Shown: positions 24,749 to 33,972, counted from the first letter of the stretch. The stretch is 64,000 nucleotides of DNA from Nanosynbacter sp963524495 (GCA_046846435.1 CP128407.1:558001-622000), one strand, 5' to 3'. Translations and numbers: made by a program. The notes: generated by a model not told the origin, from the sequence alone.

Positions 24749-26719
24749 CTACATGGTCTGGCGAATTTCTGCAATCAAATCGCGCAGTTCAGCCGCTTTT
24801 TCAAACTCCAAGTTAGCGCTATGCAGCTCCATCTGACCAGTCAATTCCTTGATCAGCGTTGGATATTCATCCTTTGGAATCTTCTTCAAATCAAGTTTTG
24901 GCTTTTTGTCTGATTCTTTTTGCGGGATGATAGAGCGCAGGCCATCGTCAATCTTCTTCTGGATGGTTTGCGGCGTGATGCCATGCTCTTCGTTATATTG
25001 CTGCTGAATGTGCCGACGACGATTAGTCTCATCAATTGCTCGCCGCATACTGTCAGTTACGTTATCGCCATACATCAGCACCCGCCCGTCCATATGCCGT
25101 GCCGCCCGACCAATCGTTTGAATCAGTGCCTGCTCATTACGGAGGAAGCCTTCTTTATCAGCATCCATAATCGCCACCAGACTGACTTCCGGTAGATCCA
25201 GCCCCTCGCGTAGCAGATTGATACCAACTAACACGTTGTACGTCCCCAGCCGCAGGTCTTTGAGAATATCGCCGCGCTCTAATGTGTCAATTTCACTGTG
25301 CAGATACGCTGTTTTCACACCATTGTCGGTCAAATAAGCACTCAAATCCTCAGCCATGCGCTTGGTTAAGGTCGTTACTAATACACGGTGACCGTTGGTG
25401 ATGGTCCGGCGAATCTCCTCCATCAAATCATCAACCTGACCTTCAGTCGGCCGCACCTCAATCGGCGGATCAAGCAGCCCCGTCGGCCGAATCAACTGTT
25501 CAGCCGGCTTTGGAGAATGAGCCAGTTCATAGTCGCCCGGCGTAGCGGAAACATAAATCGCCTGATGAATATGCTGATCAAACTCATCAAACCTAAGTGG
25601 ACGGTTATCCAGCGCACTGGGCAAGCGAAACCCGTGCTCCACCAACACTTCCTTGCGCGCTCGGTCGCCGTTATACATACCGCGGACTTGAGGCAGGGTC
25701 ATATGCGACTCATCGACCAACAGCAGCCAATCATCGGGAAAATAATCAATCAACGTTGCCGGCTGCTCGCCAGGCTCGCGGTCCGTCAGATAGCGCGAAT
25801 AATTCTCAATGCCTTTAACAAAGCCAGTTTCTTTGAGCATCTCCAGGTCATATTTAGTACGCTGAGCTAGGCGCTGCGCCTCCAGTAATTTGTCGTGCGA
25901 TTCAAGCCACTTTAGCCGCTCATCAAATTCTTTTTCGATACCAATGATGGCTTTTTCAATCCGTTCACGCGGCGTCGAATAGTGGCTGGACGGGAAAATC
26001 GTCAGTTGCTTTGGCTGATCCAAAATCTCGCCCGTCAGCGGATCAATTCGCGTTAGTCTCTCGACCTCATCGCCAAAAAATTCCACCCGCACCGCCGTGT
26101 CCTGCCCGGCTGGGAAAATATCCACCACATCGCCGCGCACTCGGAAAGTACCGCGTGCAAAATCAACGTCGTTGCGCTTATACTGAATGTCAGTTAGCAA
26201 GCGAATAAACTTGTCCTGCACCCGCCGCTCACCGACCGTCAATTGAATGGCCATGTCAGCGTAGGTTTCCGGCGAACCAATGCCATAAATACAGGACACG
26301 CTGGCTACAATGATAACATCGCGTCGCGTTAACAATGCTGAGGTCGCGGCATGCCGCAGCCGATCGATTTCATCATTAATTTTTGAGTCTTTCTCAATGT
26401 ACGTATCGCTACTGGCAATGTAGGCCTCCGGCTGATAATAATCAAAATAGCTAACGAAATAATGCACCTCATTATCCGGAAAAAACTCCTTAAACTCAGA
26501 AAACAGCTGCGCTGCCAAAGTCTTATTGTGCGCCAGCACCAGCGTCGGCACATCGGCTCGGGCGATAATATTTGCCATGGTAAACGTTTTACCCGAACCG
26601 GTCACGCCCAGCAGTGTTTGCTCGCGCTCGCCCCGCTCCAAACCATCCATCAACTGAGCAATCGCCGTCGGCTGATCGCCAGTCGGCTGGTATTTGGAGA
26701 CGAGATTAAAGGCGCTCAT
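24749..26719 (-). CDS. uvrB: UvrABC system protein B
   Basis: DNA-damage-verifying helicase of excision repair, 656 residues. Walker A GVTGSGKTFTMANI near 39-52, the beta-hairpin region YYQPEAYIASSDTYIEKDS, DEXX-box LLLVDESHMTLPQ, motif VSATPGDYEL, helicase motifs REGLDLPEVSLVAIMDADK and QTIGRAARH, and the C-terminal UVR motif that binds UvrC. A TACAAT box at 26729-26734 ends 9 nt before the ATG, leaving at most a two- or three-base leader. Confidence 0.97.
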   Translation of the reverse strand: MSAFNLVSKYQPTGDQPTAIAQLMDGLERGEREQTLLGVTGSGKTFTMANIIARADVPTLVLAHNKTLAAQLFSEFKEFFPDNEVHYFVSYFDYYQPEAYIASSDTYIEKDSKINDEIDRLRHAATSALLTRRDVIIVASVSCIYGIGSPETYADMAIQLTVGERRVQDKFIRLLTDIQYKRNDVDFARGTFRVRGDVVDIFPAGQDTAVRVEFFGDEVERLTRIDPLTGEILDQPKQLTIFPSSHYSTPRERIEKAIIGIEKEFDERLKWLESHDKLLEAQRLAQRTKYDLEMLKETGFVKGIENYSRYLTDREPGEQPATLIDYFPDDWLLLVDESHMTLPQVRGMYNGDRARKEVLVEHGFRLPSALDNRPLRFDEFDQHIHQAIYVSATPGDYELAHSPKPAEQLIRPTGLLDPPIEVRPTEGQVDDLMEEIRRTITNGHRVLVTTLTKRMAEDLSAYLTDNGVKTAYLHSEIDTLERGDILKDLRLGTYNVLVGINLLREGLDLPEVSLVAIMDADKEGFLRNEQALIQTIGRAARHMDGRVLMYGDNVTDSMRRAIDETNRRRHIQQQYNEEHGITPQTIQKKIDDGLRSIIPQKESDKKPKLDLKKIPKDEYPTLIKELTGQMELHSANLEFEKAAELRDLIAEIRQTM

Positions 26720-26728
26720 ATCATTACT

Positions 26729-26734
26729 ATTGTA
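26729..26734 (-). promoter_or_regulatory. -10 box of uvrB
   Basis: TACAAT on the minus strand ending 9 nt before ATG 26719, nearly leaderless. It is back to back with the promoter of the LOG gene. Confidence 0.55.
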
Positions 26735-26740
26735 GCATTA

Positions 26741-26770
26741 TTGACAAATAACAACTTTTCATGATATAGT
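26741..26770 (+). promoter_or_regulatory. Promoter of the LOG-family gene
   Basis: TTGACA (26741-26746), 18-nt spacer, TATAGT (26765-26770). The leader of about 32 nt contains AAAAAGG before ATG 26809. Confidence 0.7.
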
Positions 26771-26808
26771 TAACCAGTTATTAGCAATAAAACAAAAAGG
26801 GCACTTCA

Positions 26809-27495
26809 ATGACTCCACAAAATACATGTATTCCGCGCGATGTACAGCTACAGGCTGCGATGTTCCGCCTCGGCAAGATGGAAGACGAAATCCAGAGCGG
26901 CTACGAGATCCTCCGGAAATATCAAAAAACCGTAACGATATTTGGTTCAGCACGTACTGATCCAAATAGTGCTTATTATGACGCTGCAAAAGAAACAGCT
27001 GAGCAGTTAGCCAAGCTCGGTTACGCCATTGTTTCTGGTGGTGGACACGGCATCATGGGCGCCGCCAACGAAGGCGCTAATAAGGCCGTCCAAGAGGGAG
27101 CGCGAGCTGCTGGCGGTGAATCGATCGCATTCAATATTCGCCTGCCGCATGAACAGGAAGTTAATAAGTATGCTACCGAGGTGTTTGAGTTTCAGCACTT
27201 TGCCCCGCGGAAGATCGTCATGACGATGTTTGCTAATGCCTATATTTATTTCCCAGGCGGCTTCGGCACGTTGGATGAACTGGCGGAGATATTGACGCTG
27301 ATCCAGACTGAAAAAGCCAACCGCGCGCCGGTGATCTTATTTGACACAGCGTTTTGGAGCGATTTGGATGCCTTTTTCCGCAACCACATGCTGGCCGAGG
27401 GAGCTATCGTCGAAAAAGACCTGGATATTTATACTATCACCGATAGCGTTGACGAGATCATTGAGCTGGTACAAGCAAATAAGACCTATTGCTGA
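26809..27495 (+). CDS. LOG family (TIGR00730) Rossmann-fold protein
   Basis: 228 residues. The family is annotated as lysine decarboxylase-like but acts in characterised cases as a nucleotide 5'-monophosphate phosphoribohydrolase. Motifs are GGGHGIMGAANEGA near 75-88 and PGGFGTLDELAEILTLIQ near 147-164. YEILRKYQKTVTIFGSART marks the N-terminus. Transcribed alone on the plus strand with a Shine-Dalgarno leader, divergent from uvrB. A role in nucleotide salvage fits the window; the substrate is not shown by sequence. Confidence 0.88.
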   Translation: MTPQNTCIPRDVQLQAAMFRLGKMEDEIQSGYEILRKYQKTVTIFGSARTDPNSAYYDAAKETAEQLAKLGYAIVSGGGHGIMGAANEGANKAVQEGARAAGGESIAFNIRLPHEQEVNKYATEVFEFQHFAPRKIVMTMFANAYIYFPGGFGTLDELAEILTLIQTEKANRAPVILFDTAFWSDLDAFFRNHMLAEGAIVEKDLDIYTITDSVDEIIELVQANKTYC

Positions 27496-27512
27496 TCACC
27501 TATCGTGTCAAT

Positions 27513-28154
27513 TCAGACTTTTTGGGATTTCTTCGGAGTATTTGCGTTTTGCTGGGACTTTTTATGAGGTTTTTTGCTAGCAGATTTTTTAGATTTTACA
27601 GGCACGGTAGCTGACTTGCGGCGTTTTGGTTTAGCGTCAGCTACCGGTAACTGGAACGGCGACGCGGACTTGACTGGCTCACTGACGGCCGAGGCAACAT
27701 AGCAAATCCCGCCCTCGCAGACGACGTGCTCAACAGTCGGCGTGTGCGTGCGCGGATGGACTGAAAAACGACGGGTTATTTCATAGCCAAGCCCGCGCTT
27801 ACCAGATTCGATACGATGCTGACCGTATGGTAATTGATGATGATAATTTTCAACGATATCCACCGGATGAAACGAGATAATCTGCCCATCAAAATCCATC
27901 ATCACCCAGTCGCTGGCTTTCGCCCAGGCCGTCTGATTAAGCCGTGGCGCAGCAGCCATTAGCGCCTGATACACTTCTCTACCCGTCGTATCTGCTGGAT
28001 CAAGCCCAAGCGCACGAATAATTGAGTGGGCTCGAGCTAGAATCTCAGTGATTAGCCTGACATCGCTGTCATCACCAGCCATTCGCCTGAGCTCACTGAC
28101 GGCGACTCGCGTCTGCGCTGAATCACCCAATAATTTTGTTAAGTTTCTTGACAT
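27513..28154 (-). CDS. Unknown protein with lysine-rich tail
   Basis: 213 residues, not recognised. The first ~160 form a soluble domain (SELRRMAGDDSDVRLITEIL, VMMDFDGQIISFHPVDIVEN, YEITRRFSVHPRTHTP). The last 45 are dominated by Lys, Ser and Pro (KPKRRKSATVPVKSKKSASK), suggesting binding to nucleic acid or another polyanion. Its start overlaps the PfkB kinase stop by one base, tying it to the sugar operon. The end converges on the LOG gene with 17 nt between. Confidence 0.6.
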   Translation of the reverse strand: MSRNLTKLLGDSAQTRVAVSELRRMAGDDSDVRLITEILARAHSIIRALGLDPADTTGREVYQALMAAAPRLNQTAWAKASDWVMMDFDGQIISFHPVDIVENYHHQLPYGQHRIESGKRGLGYEITRRFSVHPRTHTPTVEHVVCEGGICYVASAVSEPVKSASPFQLPVADAKPKRRKSATVPVKSKKSASKKPHKKSQQNANTPKKSQKV

Positions 28155-29116
28155 TAAAACTCCTTTTCGCTTAGTGGCATGGCATGTAGTCGTGCACCTT
28201 GATATAAGATACCGGTTTTAGCACCAATATGATTGACGACCGAACTTGAATTTGCGCTGGCAAATACTACTGCGTCCTTCAACTGGGCGCCATGAGCCCA
28301 CTGACTCAAAAAGCCACTGGCAAATGCATCACCTGCACCAGTCCGATCAATTGCCGGCACATCCTCGTACATCGCCGCTCTGACAATCGTTACGCCATCA
28401 GACGCCATCGAGCCATTCACGCCGTCTGTTAGCAACACCACCGGCACAAGCTCTTTTGCTCGCCGCACCAGCTGTTCCAGATCATCACCCGGCACTAACT
28501 GTTGCATCTCTTCTTTGTTCAGTGCCAATACCTCCACATCATCCAGCAGTCCCATTAACTTCTCGCGCTGTGCTAGCTCTCGCTTGCCTGGATTAAAGCA
28601 AATTTTCATACCAGCTACTCGCGCCTCACGAAATACCTTATCTAAGACCGTCATCTGACCTGCTAATGTTGATACATACAACCAATCAGCCTCAATATCC
28701 GCCACGGTAAAATCAGCCGCGTGATAATGCGTTGATGCACCGCGATACGTCAAGATTGTCCGTTCACCGTTTGGCGCCAATAACAATACCGAGTAGCCCG
28801 TATTGTATTTTTGGGAAAATCGAACATATCGTGTATCAACATTCTCGGTGTCCAGATCATCCAACACCGCTTGGCCAGCCGGATCACGGCCGACAGCGCC
28901 CAAAAACATCACTTCGTGACCCTGCCTGGCAAAGGTTACCGCAGCATTCGTCGCACCACCCCCCGTCGAAAAATGGATCTGGTTGACGTCTGCCTTGGCA
29001 CCAAGTTCTAACTTAGCAAAACAACGTTCTGGGCTATCGCACACCGGAGCCAAGGCGTCTGACTGGCTTAAAAAAACATCCTGCACACCAGCACCAACCG
29101 TAATAATCCTTGCCAC
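28154..29116 (-). CDS. PfkB-family carbohydrate kinase
   Basis: Ribokinase-like sugar kinase, 320 residues. The N-terminal glycine motif FSTGGGATNAAVTFARQGHE and the C-terminal catalytic motif IDRTGAGDAFASGF, with the base aspartate, are intact. Substrate within the family (ribose, fructose-6-P, other) is not decided by sequence. The gene is between class II aldolase and a lysine-tailed protein with one-base overlaps, so fructose-6-phosphate or fructose-1-phosphate phosphorylation is attractive because no phosphofructokinase A is in the window. Confidence 0.87.
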   Translation of the reverse strand: MARIITVGAGVQDVFLSQSDALAPVCDSPERCFAKLELGAKADVNQIHFSTGGGATNAAVTFARQGHEVMFLGAVGRDPAGQAVLDDLDTENVDTRYVRFSQKYNTGYSVLLLAPNGERTILTYRGASTHYHAADFTVADIEADWLYVSTLAGQMTVLDKVFREARVAGMKICFNPGKRELAQREKLMGLLDDVEVLALNKEEMQQLVPGDDLEQLVRRAKELVPVVLLTDGVNGSMASDGVTIVRAAMYEDVPAIDRTGAGDAFASGFLSQWAHGAQLKDAVVFASANSSSVVNHIGAKTGILYQGARLHAMPLSEKEF

Positions 29117-30027
29117 TACACCACCGCCTTTCCGGCTGAGCCGAAGGCTTGAATTTTCGTCTCAACTACTTCCTGAACGGCCGCATATACTGGCGGCATC
29201 AGTTTGACAATAGCATATTCGTTTGGATTTTCACGCAAGGTTTTTTCCAACGTCGTGCGAAAGGCATAGCGCATGTCAGAGTTGATGTTAATTTTAGAAA
29301 CACCAATTTTCGCCGCGTCCTCAAAATAATGCAGTGGTGTGCCCGACCCACCATGGAGCGAAATCTGGCAGTGCAGCGCCTCGCGAATGCGGGTTAATAA
29401 TTCCAAATCCAGCACTTTCGGCACCGGATACAACCCATGCAAATTGCCAACTGCCGCCGCAAAGGTGTCAATTCCCGTCGCCTCTACGAAATCACGCGCG
29501 CCCTCTGGCGTGGAAAAAGTTTTCTTAATTTCTTCATAGTCAATCGCCTCGGTATGGACGTTTGACGAACCCCAAAAATAGTGCGGCTCGGCTTCCACCA
29601 ACGCGCCAGTGAACTTGGCATACTCGACAACTTCGCGAGTTTTAGCGATGATTTCCTCATCCGAGGCCTCGTGATTTGCCTGGGAAATATCGATATGCAC
29701 AAACTCATAACCCGCGTCAATCGCCCGCTTGCATCCCTCCACCGTTGGCCCGTGATCCAAGTTCAAATACATCTCGATGCCATATTCAGCCTTATAATTA
29801 TCCACCAGATCGCGCACGTTCTCCAGCCCCATGGCCTTGACCTCGGCGTCGGACACTTCGACCAGCACCGGCGATTGGAGTTTCTGCGCCGCTCGCGCCA
29901 CCGCGATCAGCGTTTCTTGATTATCAATATTAAACGCCCCGACCGCAAAATGTTGCGCTCGTGTCCGCTGCATCAAATGGCGTGCATGCGTGATATTGCG
30001 CCGAATGTCAGAAATTGTCAGTCCCAT
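29116..30027 (-). CDS. fba: Class II fructose-bisphosphate aldolase
   Basis: Zinc-dependent aldolase cutting fructose-1,6-bisphosphate, or a tagatose relative, 303 residues. Zinc-site motifs are NLDHGPTVEGCKRAIDAGY near 92-110 and HGGSGTPLHYFEDAAKIGVS near 224-243; AVGAFNIDNQETLIAVA is the family N-terminus. A minus-strand TATAAT at about 30058-30063 gives a leader of about 25-30 nt containing AAAGGG. It heads the aldolase-kinase-unknown operon. Confidence 0.92.
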   Translation of the reverse strand: MGLTISDIRRNITHARHLMQRTRAQHFAVGAFNIDNQETLIAVARAAQKLQSPVLVEVSDAEVKAMGLENVRDLVDNYKAEYGIEMYLNLDHGPTVEGCKRAIDAGYEFVHIDISQANHEASDEEIIAKTREVVEYAKFTGALVEAEPHYFWGSSNVHTEAIDYEEIKKTFSTPEGARDFVEATGIDTFAAAVGNLHGLYPVPKVLDLELLTRIREALHCQISLHGGSGTPLHYFEDAAKIGVSKININSDMRYAFRTTLEKTLRENPNEYAIVKLMPPVYAAVQEVVETKIQAFGSAGKAVV

Positions 30028-30091
30028 ATACCCTTTTATCCCTTATGCTACTTATGGTTATTATAGCAGCGGTGACGGAAAATGAAAAGAG

Positions 30092-30295
30092 GTGAAGGGG
30101 TTTTACGATTTATTTTTGTACAGTTTTCGTCAAAATGCTGGTCTTATCTTTTGGCTCATCATGGGGTCAATCCTCACGAGGGAACTTGGTATTTTTACTT
30201 ATGCAGCAGCATGGGAGATCGCGACACTTGTGACAATTTCCTGTATAGCCGTGGACGCTCGAGAAATTCCCTGGCGTCTGCGCAAGCCTAAATAA
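30092..30295 (+). CDS. Small hydrophobic protein, possible gene
   Basis: 67 residues from GTG 30092, with two helices near 15-32 and 38-53 and a basic end WRLRKPK. A seven-codon frame starting GTG at 30072 ends with TGA overlapping this start, so coupling is possible. The gene overlaps the end of transketolase C by 8 nt on the other strand and diverges from fba. The hydrophobic pattern looks real, but there is no well-spaced Shine-Dalgarno and no homology I recognise. Confidence 0.42.
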   Translation: MKGFYDLFLYSFRQNAGLIFWLIMGSILTRELGIFTYAAAWEIATLVTISCIAVDAREIPWRLRKPK

Positions 30296-31250
30296 ATGAC
30301 AGGTTATCTTTTACGTGCCGGACAACTGCTTCGACATCCAGCCCATGCTTCTGCCATAATTCAGCTACCGTACCGCTTTCGCCGAACTGGTCGCGGACGC
30401 CGATACGCTTTATTTTCACCGGCAGTTTTTCGCTCAATACTTCTGCCACCGCGCTGCCAAATCCACCGGCAATTTGCCCTTCTTCTACTGTTACCACACG
30501 ACCGCATTTTTGGGCGGCGGCAACGACCGCTGCTTCGTCTAGCGGTTTAATAGTGTTAAAATGCACGACTTCTGCCTGAACGCCGACGTACGCCAATTGT
30601 TCTGCCGCCATGAGGAGTTGATACGTCATCGTGCCAGTACCTAGTAACGCCACATCAGTGCCTTGGCGCAGTACGGACGCCTGGCCAATCGCCACTGCGC
30701 CATCCAAAAACAGCGGCATGTCAGCTCGCGGCAATCGCACGTAATTTGGCCGCGAATCAGCCGCCATCACTGCTGCCATCATTTCGGTCTCATACGCATC
30801 AGCAGGAGCCAAGACCACCATGTTTGGCAGACTCCGCATCAGCGCGATGTCCTCCAGCATTTGGTGCGTCGCGCCGTCCGCACCAACATTCAACCCAGCA
30901 TGCGAGCCGACCAGTTTGACCGGCTGATTATTCAGGCAAATCGTCGTCCGAATTTGTTCCCAATTACGCCCCGGACTGAACGCCGCATAACTGGCTGCAA
31001 ACGGAATATTACCCATCGCTGCTAGTCCTGACGCCACCGTCACCAGATTTTGCTCTGCCACACCGACCTCAATAAACCGCGGCGCACCGATTTTTTCAGC
31101 AAACTCGCCAAAGCCAACACTTTCCGCCAAGTCGGCGCTTAGCGCCACAACCTGACTATTGTTCATTGCTGTGTGAACTAGCCCATGGCCAAAACCGAGC
31201 CGCATCGACGCGGTATTTCCCGCACGCCAATCATCCCGCAACATGCTCAT
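30288..31250 (-). CDS. Transketolase, C-terminal subunit
   Basis: 320 residues forming the pyrimidine-binding and C-terminal domains of a split transketolase. The catalytic-glutamate motif is FIEVGVAEQNLVTVASGLAA near 62-81; GSHAGLNVGADGATHQMLED follows. The C-terminal EEGQIAGGFGSAVAEVL is typical. Its ATG overlaps the stop of the N-terminal subunit by 4 nt, so the halves are co-translated. Interconverts pentose and hexose phosphates with the other half. Confidence 0.92.
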   Translation of the reverse strand: MSMLRDDWRAGNTASMRLGFGHGLVHTAMNNSQVVALSADLAESVGFGEFAEKIGAPRFIEVGVAEQNLVTVASGLAAMGNIPFAASYAAFSPGRNWEQIRTTICLNNQPVKLVGSHAGLNVGADGATHQMLEDIALMRSLPNMVVLAPADAYETEMMAAVMAADSRPNYVRLPRADMPLFLDGAVAIGQASVLRQGTDVALLGTGTMTYQLLMAAEQLAYVGVQAEVVHFNTIKPLDEAAVVAAAQKCGRVVTVEEGQIAGGFGSAVAEVLSEKLPVKIKRIGVRDQFGESGTVAELWQKHGLDVEAVVRHVKDNLSFI

Positions 31251-32107
31251 ACGCCCACCCCTTCTTCCGACTGTTTCTTAGCCAGTAAACCCAATTGTGT
31301 CAGCGCCGCGGCGGCCTGCTCGGCATTTGGCGCCTTGCCGTGCCATCGATAATCGCCCTCCATAAAATCAACGCCGCACCCAGGTACCGTATGCGCGATA
31401 ATCACGCTCGGTTGCTCGCGTACTGCCTGTGCTGCTTCAATTGCCGCGATAATTCGCGCCACGTCATGCCCGTCGATTTCCTGCACCTGCCAACCGAAAC
31501 TGCGCCACTTCTCACCCAAATCATTCAGCGGCATGACTTTTTCTGTATCGCCGCCAATTTGAATAGTATTACGATCAACGATAGTGATTAGCCGGCCTAA
31601 TTTATACTTGGCTGCAAACATCGCCGCCTCCCAAATATTGCCTTCATTAAGTTCACCGTCACCTAAACTACAATATATGAAGCGTTCCGAATTCTGTAAA
31701 TACTGCAAATGATATGCCATGCCAGCAGCCTGACTGAGACCGCAGCCAAGCGGCCCGCTCGTCGTCTCTAGCCCTGGTAATTTTACCCGCTCCGGATGCC
31801 CTTGTAGCCGCGAGCCAAACTGCCGCAAACTCATTAACTCTGATTCCGATAAAAATCCGCGCATCGCCATCGCCGCGTATAGCAGTGGTGCATAATGGCC
31901 ATTACTCATGACGAACAGATCGCGATCAGGCCAATCCGGCTCTTCTGGCCGCAATCGAAGAATCCGAAAATACAGTACCGCCATCACATCAGCAAACCCC
32001 AGCGGTCCCGCCACATGACCACTACCAGCAGCCGTCACTTGGCGAATAATCAGCTGCCGTAACTCTTGCGCCTTCTTTTCTAGCTGGCCAGTCGTGAGTT
32101 GGCTCAT
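31247..32107 (-). CDS. Transketolase, N-terminal subunit
   Basis: 286 residues carrying the thiamine diphosphate domain: GHVAGPLGFADVMAVLYF, YCSLGDGELNEGNIWEAAMF with the GDG...N cofactor motif near 150-165, and IVDRNTIQIGGDT. It lies 6 nt after the epimerase stop. Split transketolases are common in archaea and CPR-type bacteria. Confidence 0.92.
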   Translation of the reverse strand: MSQLTTGQLEKKAQELRQLIIRQVTAAGSGHVAGPLGFADVMAVLYFRILRLRPEEPDWPDRDLFVMSNGHYAPLLYAAMAMRGFLSESELMSLRQFGSRLQGHPERVKLPGLETTSGPLGCGLSQAAGMAYHLQYLQNSERFIYCSLGDGELNEGNIWEAAMFAAKYKLGRLITIVDRNTIQIGGDTEKVMPLNDLGEKWRSFGWQVQEIDGHDVARIIAAIEAAQAVREQPSVIIAHTVPGCGVDFMEGDYRWHGKAPNAEQAAAALTQLGLLAKKQSEEGVGV

Positions 32108-32113
32108 GGTAAA

Positions 32114-32764
32114 CTACCCGAGCACACCTGTCTTGCTAATCTCCTGCTGGAGCTTGGCAAACATTGCCGGTGGATCAGTCGCTTTTTGAATCGTCCCGCC
32201 AACATTCAGTACGTTCACACCACCCTGAACAAGGCTATAAGCATTGTCAACCATCACACCACCATCCCAACCAATTTCAACATTCGGATTAATCATCTTG
32301 ACGAGCCGAATTTTTTCCAGCTGCATCAGGCTGGCTGTTCCGCCAAACTTACCTAGCTCACCGCTGAAAATCAGGACATGCTCTGCCTCTTTGATAAGCT
32401 CTTCGACGGTTTGCGGCACCGTTGGTCTCAGTAGTGCTAGTCCAGCCATGATACCCGAACGCTTAATTTCTTTGAGTGCCCCCAACGCGTCACCTTCGGC
32501 CTCAGCATGAATGATAATCAAGTGCGGCCTCAGTGCAATTAACTTTGGTACATACTCATCTAGTTTGTTCACCATAGCGTGAATATCAATCGTCCAACCT
32601 TCTGGTGCCCATAATTCTGGGATGCTGACCGTAAAGGTTGGCGCAAATTCACCATCAGTCAAATCGATATGCACCCGCTCAGCAAAGCCGGTAATTCTAT
32701 CGACTTGCTCTTTGTATTGCTGGGCATTTTCTGCCAAAATTGCCGGGGCGATAACACTACTCAT
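32114..32764 (-). CDS. Ribulose-phosphate 3-epimerase-like protein
   Basis: 216-residue TIM barrel. The Rpe pattern is recognisable but divergent: HIDLTDGEFAPTFTVS in place of the usual MDGHFVPN, DIHAMV, and the phosphate-site pair GWDGGVMVDNAYSLVQGGV and LNVGGTIQKATDP. The two aspartates expected for catalysis are present. Operon position between rpiB and transketolase supports epimerisation of ribulose-5-phosphate, but a related sugar phosphate is possible. Start overlaps the rpiB stop by 4 nt. Confidence 0.75.
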   Translation of the reverse strand: MSSVIAPAILAENAQQYKEQVDRITGFAERVHIDLTDGEFAPTFTVSIPELWAPEGWTIDIHAMVNKLDEYVPKLIALRPHLIIIHAEAEGDALGALKEIKRSGIMAGLALLRPTVPQTVEELIKEAEHVLIFSGELGKFGGTASLMQLEKIRLVKMINPNVEIGWDGGVMVDNAYSLVQGGVNVLNVGGTIQKATDPPAMFAKLQQEISKTGVLG

Positions 32765-33213
32765 ACGATCTCATCCAGTTGCGCATTGCGCCGATTATAC
32801 CGCGGGGCATCCGCGTATGCAGTATTGAGCCACGTTTCAACAATGCCCTTCCAGGCAGCTTCGTTATCCTCGAGGACCCTAGCCGGCAGGCATAATACAT
32901 TCGAATTATTGTCACGCCGCGTCATCCTCGCCTCATGTGCATCCCAAATAACACTGGCGCGGATCCCCTTAAAACGATTCGCCGCCATACACATACCCTG
33001 ACCGCCGCCGCAAATTAAAATTGCCCGTGGATCATACTCGCCATCACCAATCACTCGCAGCGCTGCCGCTGCCGCAAACTGTGGAAAGTCGTCATCAGGA
33101 TTAAGCTCACGACCACCGACATCCTCGACTGCGTAGCCACTTTTCGCCAAATACGCAAATACTTTTTCTTTCAGCGCAAACCCGCGATGATCTGAACCAA
33201 GATAAATCTTCAT
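32761..33213 (-). CDS. rpiB: RpiB/LacAB-type sugar-phosphate isomerase
   Basis: Interconverts ribose-5- and ribulose-5-phosphate. 150 residues: YLGSDHRGFALKEKVFAYL at the N-terminus, then the catalytic-cysteine region ICGGGQGMCMAANRFKGIR and DAHEARMTRRDNNSNVLCLP. A longer frame to 33252 lacks family support; ATG 33213 is 6 nt after TATACT, so the operon message is leaderless. First gene of rpiB-rpe-tktN-tktC. Confidence 0.92.
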   Translation of the reverse strand: MKIYLGSDHRGFALKEKVFAYLAKSGYAVEDVGGRELNPDDDFPQFAAAAALRVIGDGEYDPRAILICGGGQGMCMAANRFKGIRASVIWDAHEARMTRRDNNSNVLCLPARVLEDNEAAWKGIVETWLNTAYADAPRYNRRNAQLDEIV

Positions 33214-33219
33214 GGGTTT

Positions 33220-33225
33220 AGTATA
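33220..33225 (-). promoter_or_regulatory. -10 box, leaderless rpiB operon
   Basis: TATACT on the minus strand ending 6 nt before ATG 33213. Confidence 0.65.
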
Positions 33226-33276
33226 AGCGGTTTGGGCAATATTTGCAACCAATCAAGTCCTTGGAAGCTCAACTCA

Positions 33277-33966
33277 TCACGTCGAGCCGCAGCCGGCCAA
33301 CACCTTGCCCATCGCCTCTTTTTCTGCATTTGTTACCCACAGACGATATTTACGCTTGATCGCTACCTGCCGTTCAATGTACTGACAGCGAAACGGCTTG
33401 TTGGGAGGCAGCCAGGTTGCCGCGTCGCCATCGCCTTTGGCTTGATTGGCCGGACCGTCAGCAGCCAACAAATTCAGCGGGTCGTTTGCCAATTTTTCTC
33501 GTTCCTCACGTGGTAGTTGCTGCGCACCTTTCTGCCACGCATCACTTAACGCCACCACGTGATCAATTTGTACTTTCGACGAGGTCTCTGGCCCGCGCTG
33601 AAACTTGATCGTCCGGCCGGTATACGGGTCACGTAGCGTCCCGGCCAACACGCGACATCTATCATCAATTTTTGTTTCCGTTAAATCCCGCGCCAGGATC
33701 ACCTCGCGCACCGAACAGCCGCTCATTTTGCCCCAACCATCACTAAATTGTTTGCGGCTATAGCCTGTTTTGGGCGCACGACCTTTAACCTCTAGTTTTG
33801 CCAACTCCGCCTGGGCGTTTGAGTCACCAAACAATTGCTGCTGCATGGACGGCGAAGTCGGTGTAACCCGCGGCTGCTGCAGTTGCACCGCCCACACTAC
33901 TGCACCCGCCACCGCCATGACGAGCAACACCATTATCTGCCGCCGTCTAATTTTCCTCGTTGTCAT
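33277..33966 (-). CDS. Secreted or anchored HNH nuclease (DUF1524-like)
   Basis: 230 residues. One membrane helix (about 10-28) would place the rest outside. The nuclease core is VQIDHVVALSDAWQKGAQQL, NDPLNLLAADGPANQAKGD and ATWLPPN, giving the D-H...N...N layout of HNH enzymes; cysteine pairs (GCSVRE/DDRCRV and RCQYI/AGCG) suggest an exported fold. This type is common in actinobacteria. Likely digests extracellular DNA for nucleotide salvage or uptake, which is inference. ATG 33966 is 6 nt after its -10 box; a longer start is not supported. Confidence 0.87.
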   Translation of the reverse strand: MTTRKIRRRQIMVLLVMAVAGAVVWAVQLQQPRVTPTSPSMQQQLFGDSNAQAELAKLEVKGRAPKTGYSRKQFSDGWGKMSGCSVREVILARDLTETKIDDRCRVLAGTLRDPYTGRTIKFQRGPETSSKVQIDHVVALSDAWQKGAQQLPREEREKLANDPLNLLAADGPANQAKGDGDAATWLPPNKPFRCQYIERQVAIKRKYRLWVTNAEKEAMGKVLAGCGST

Positions 33967-33972
33967 ATCTAT

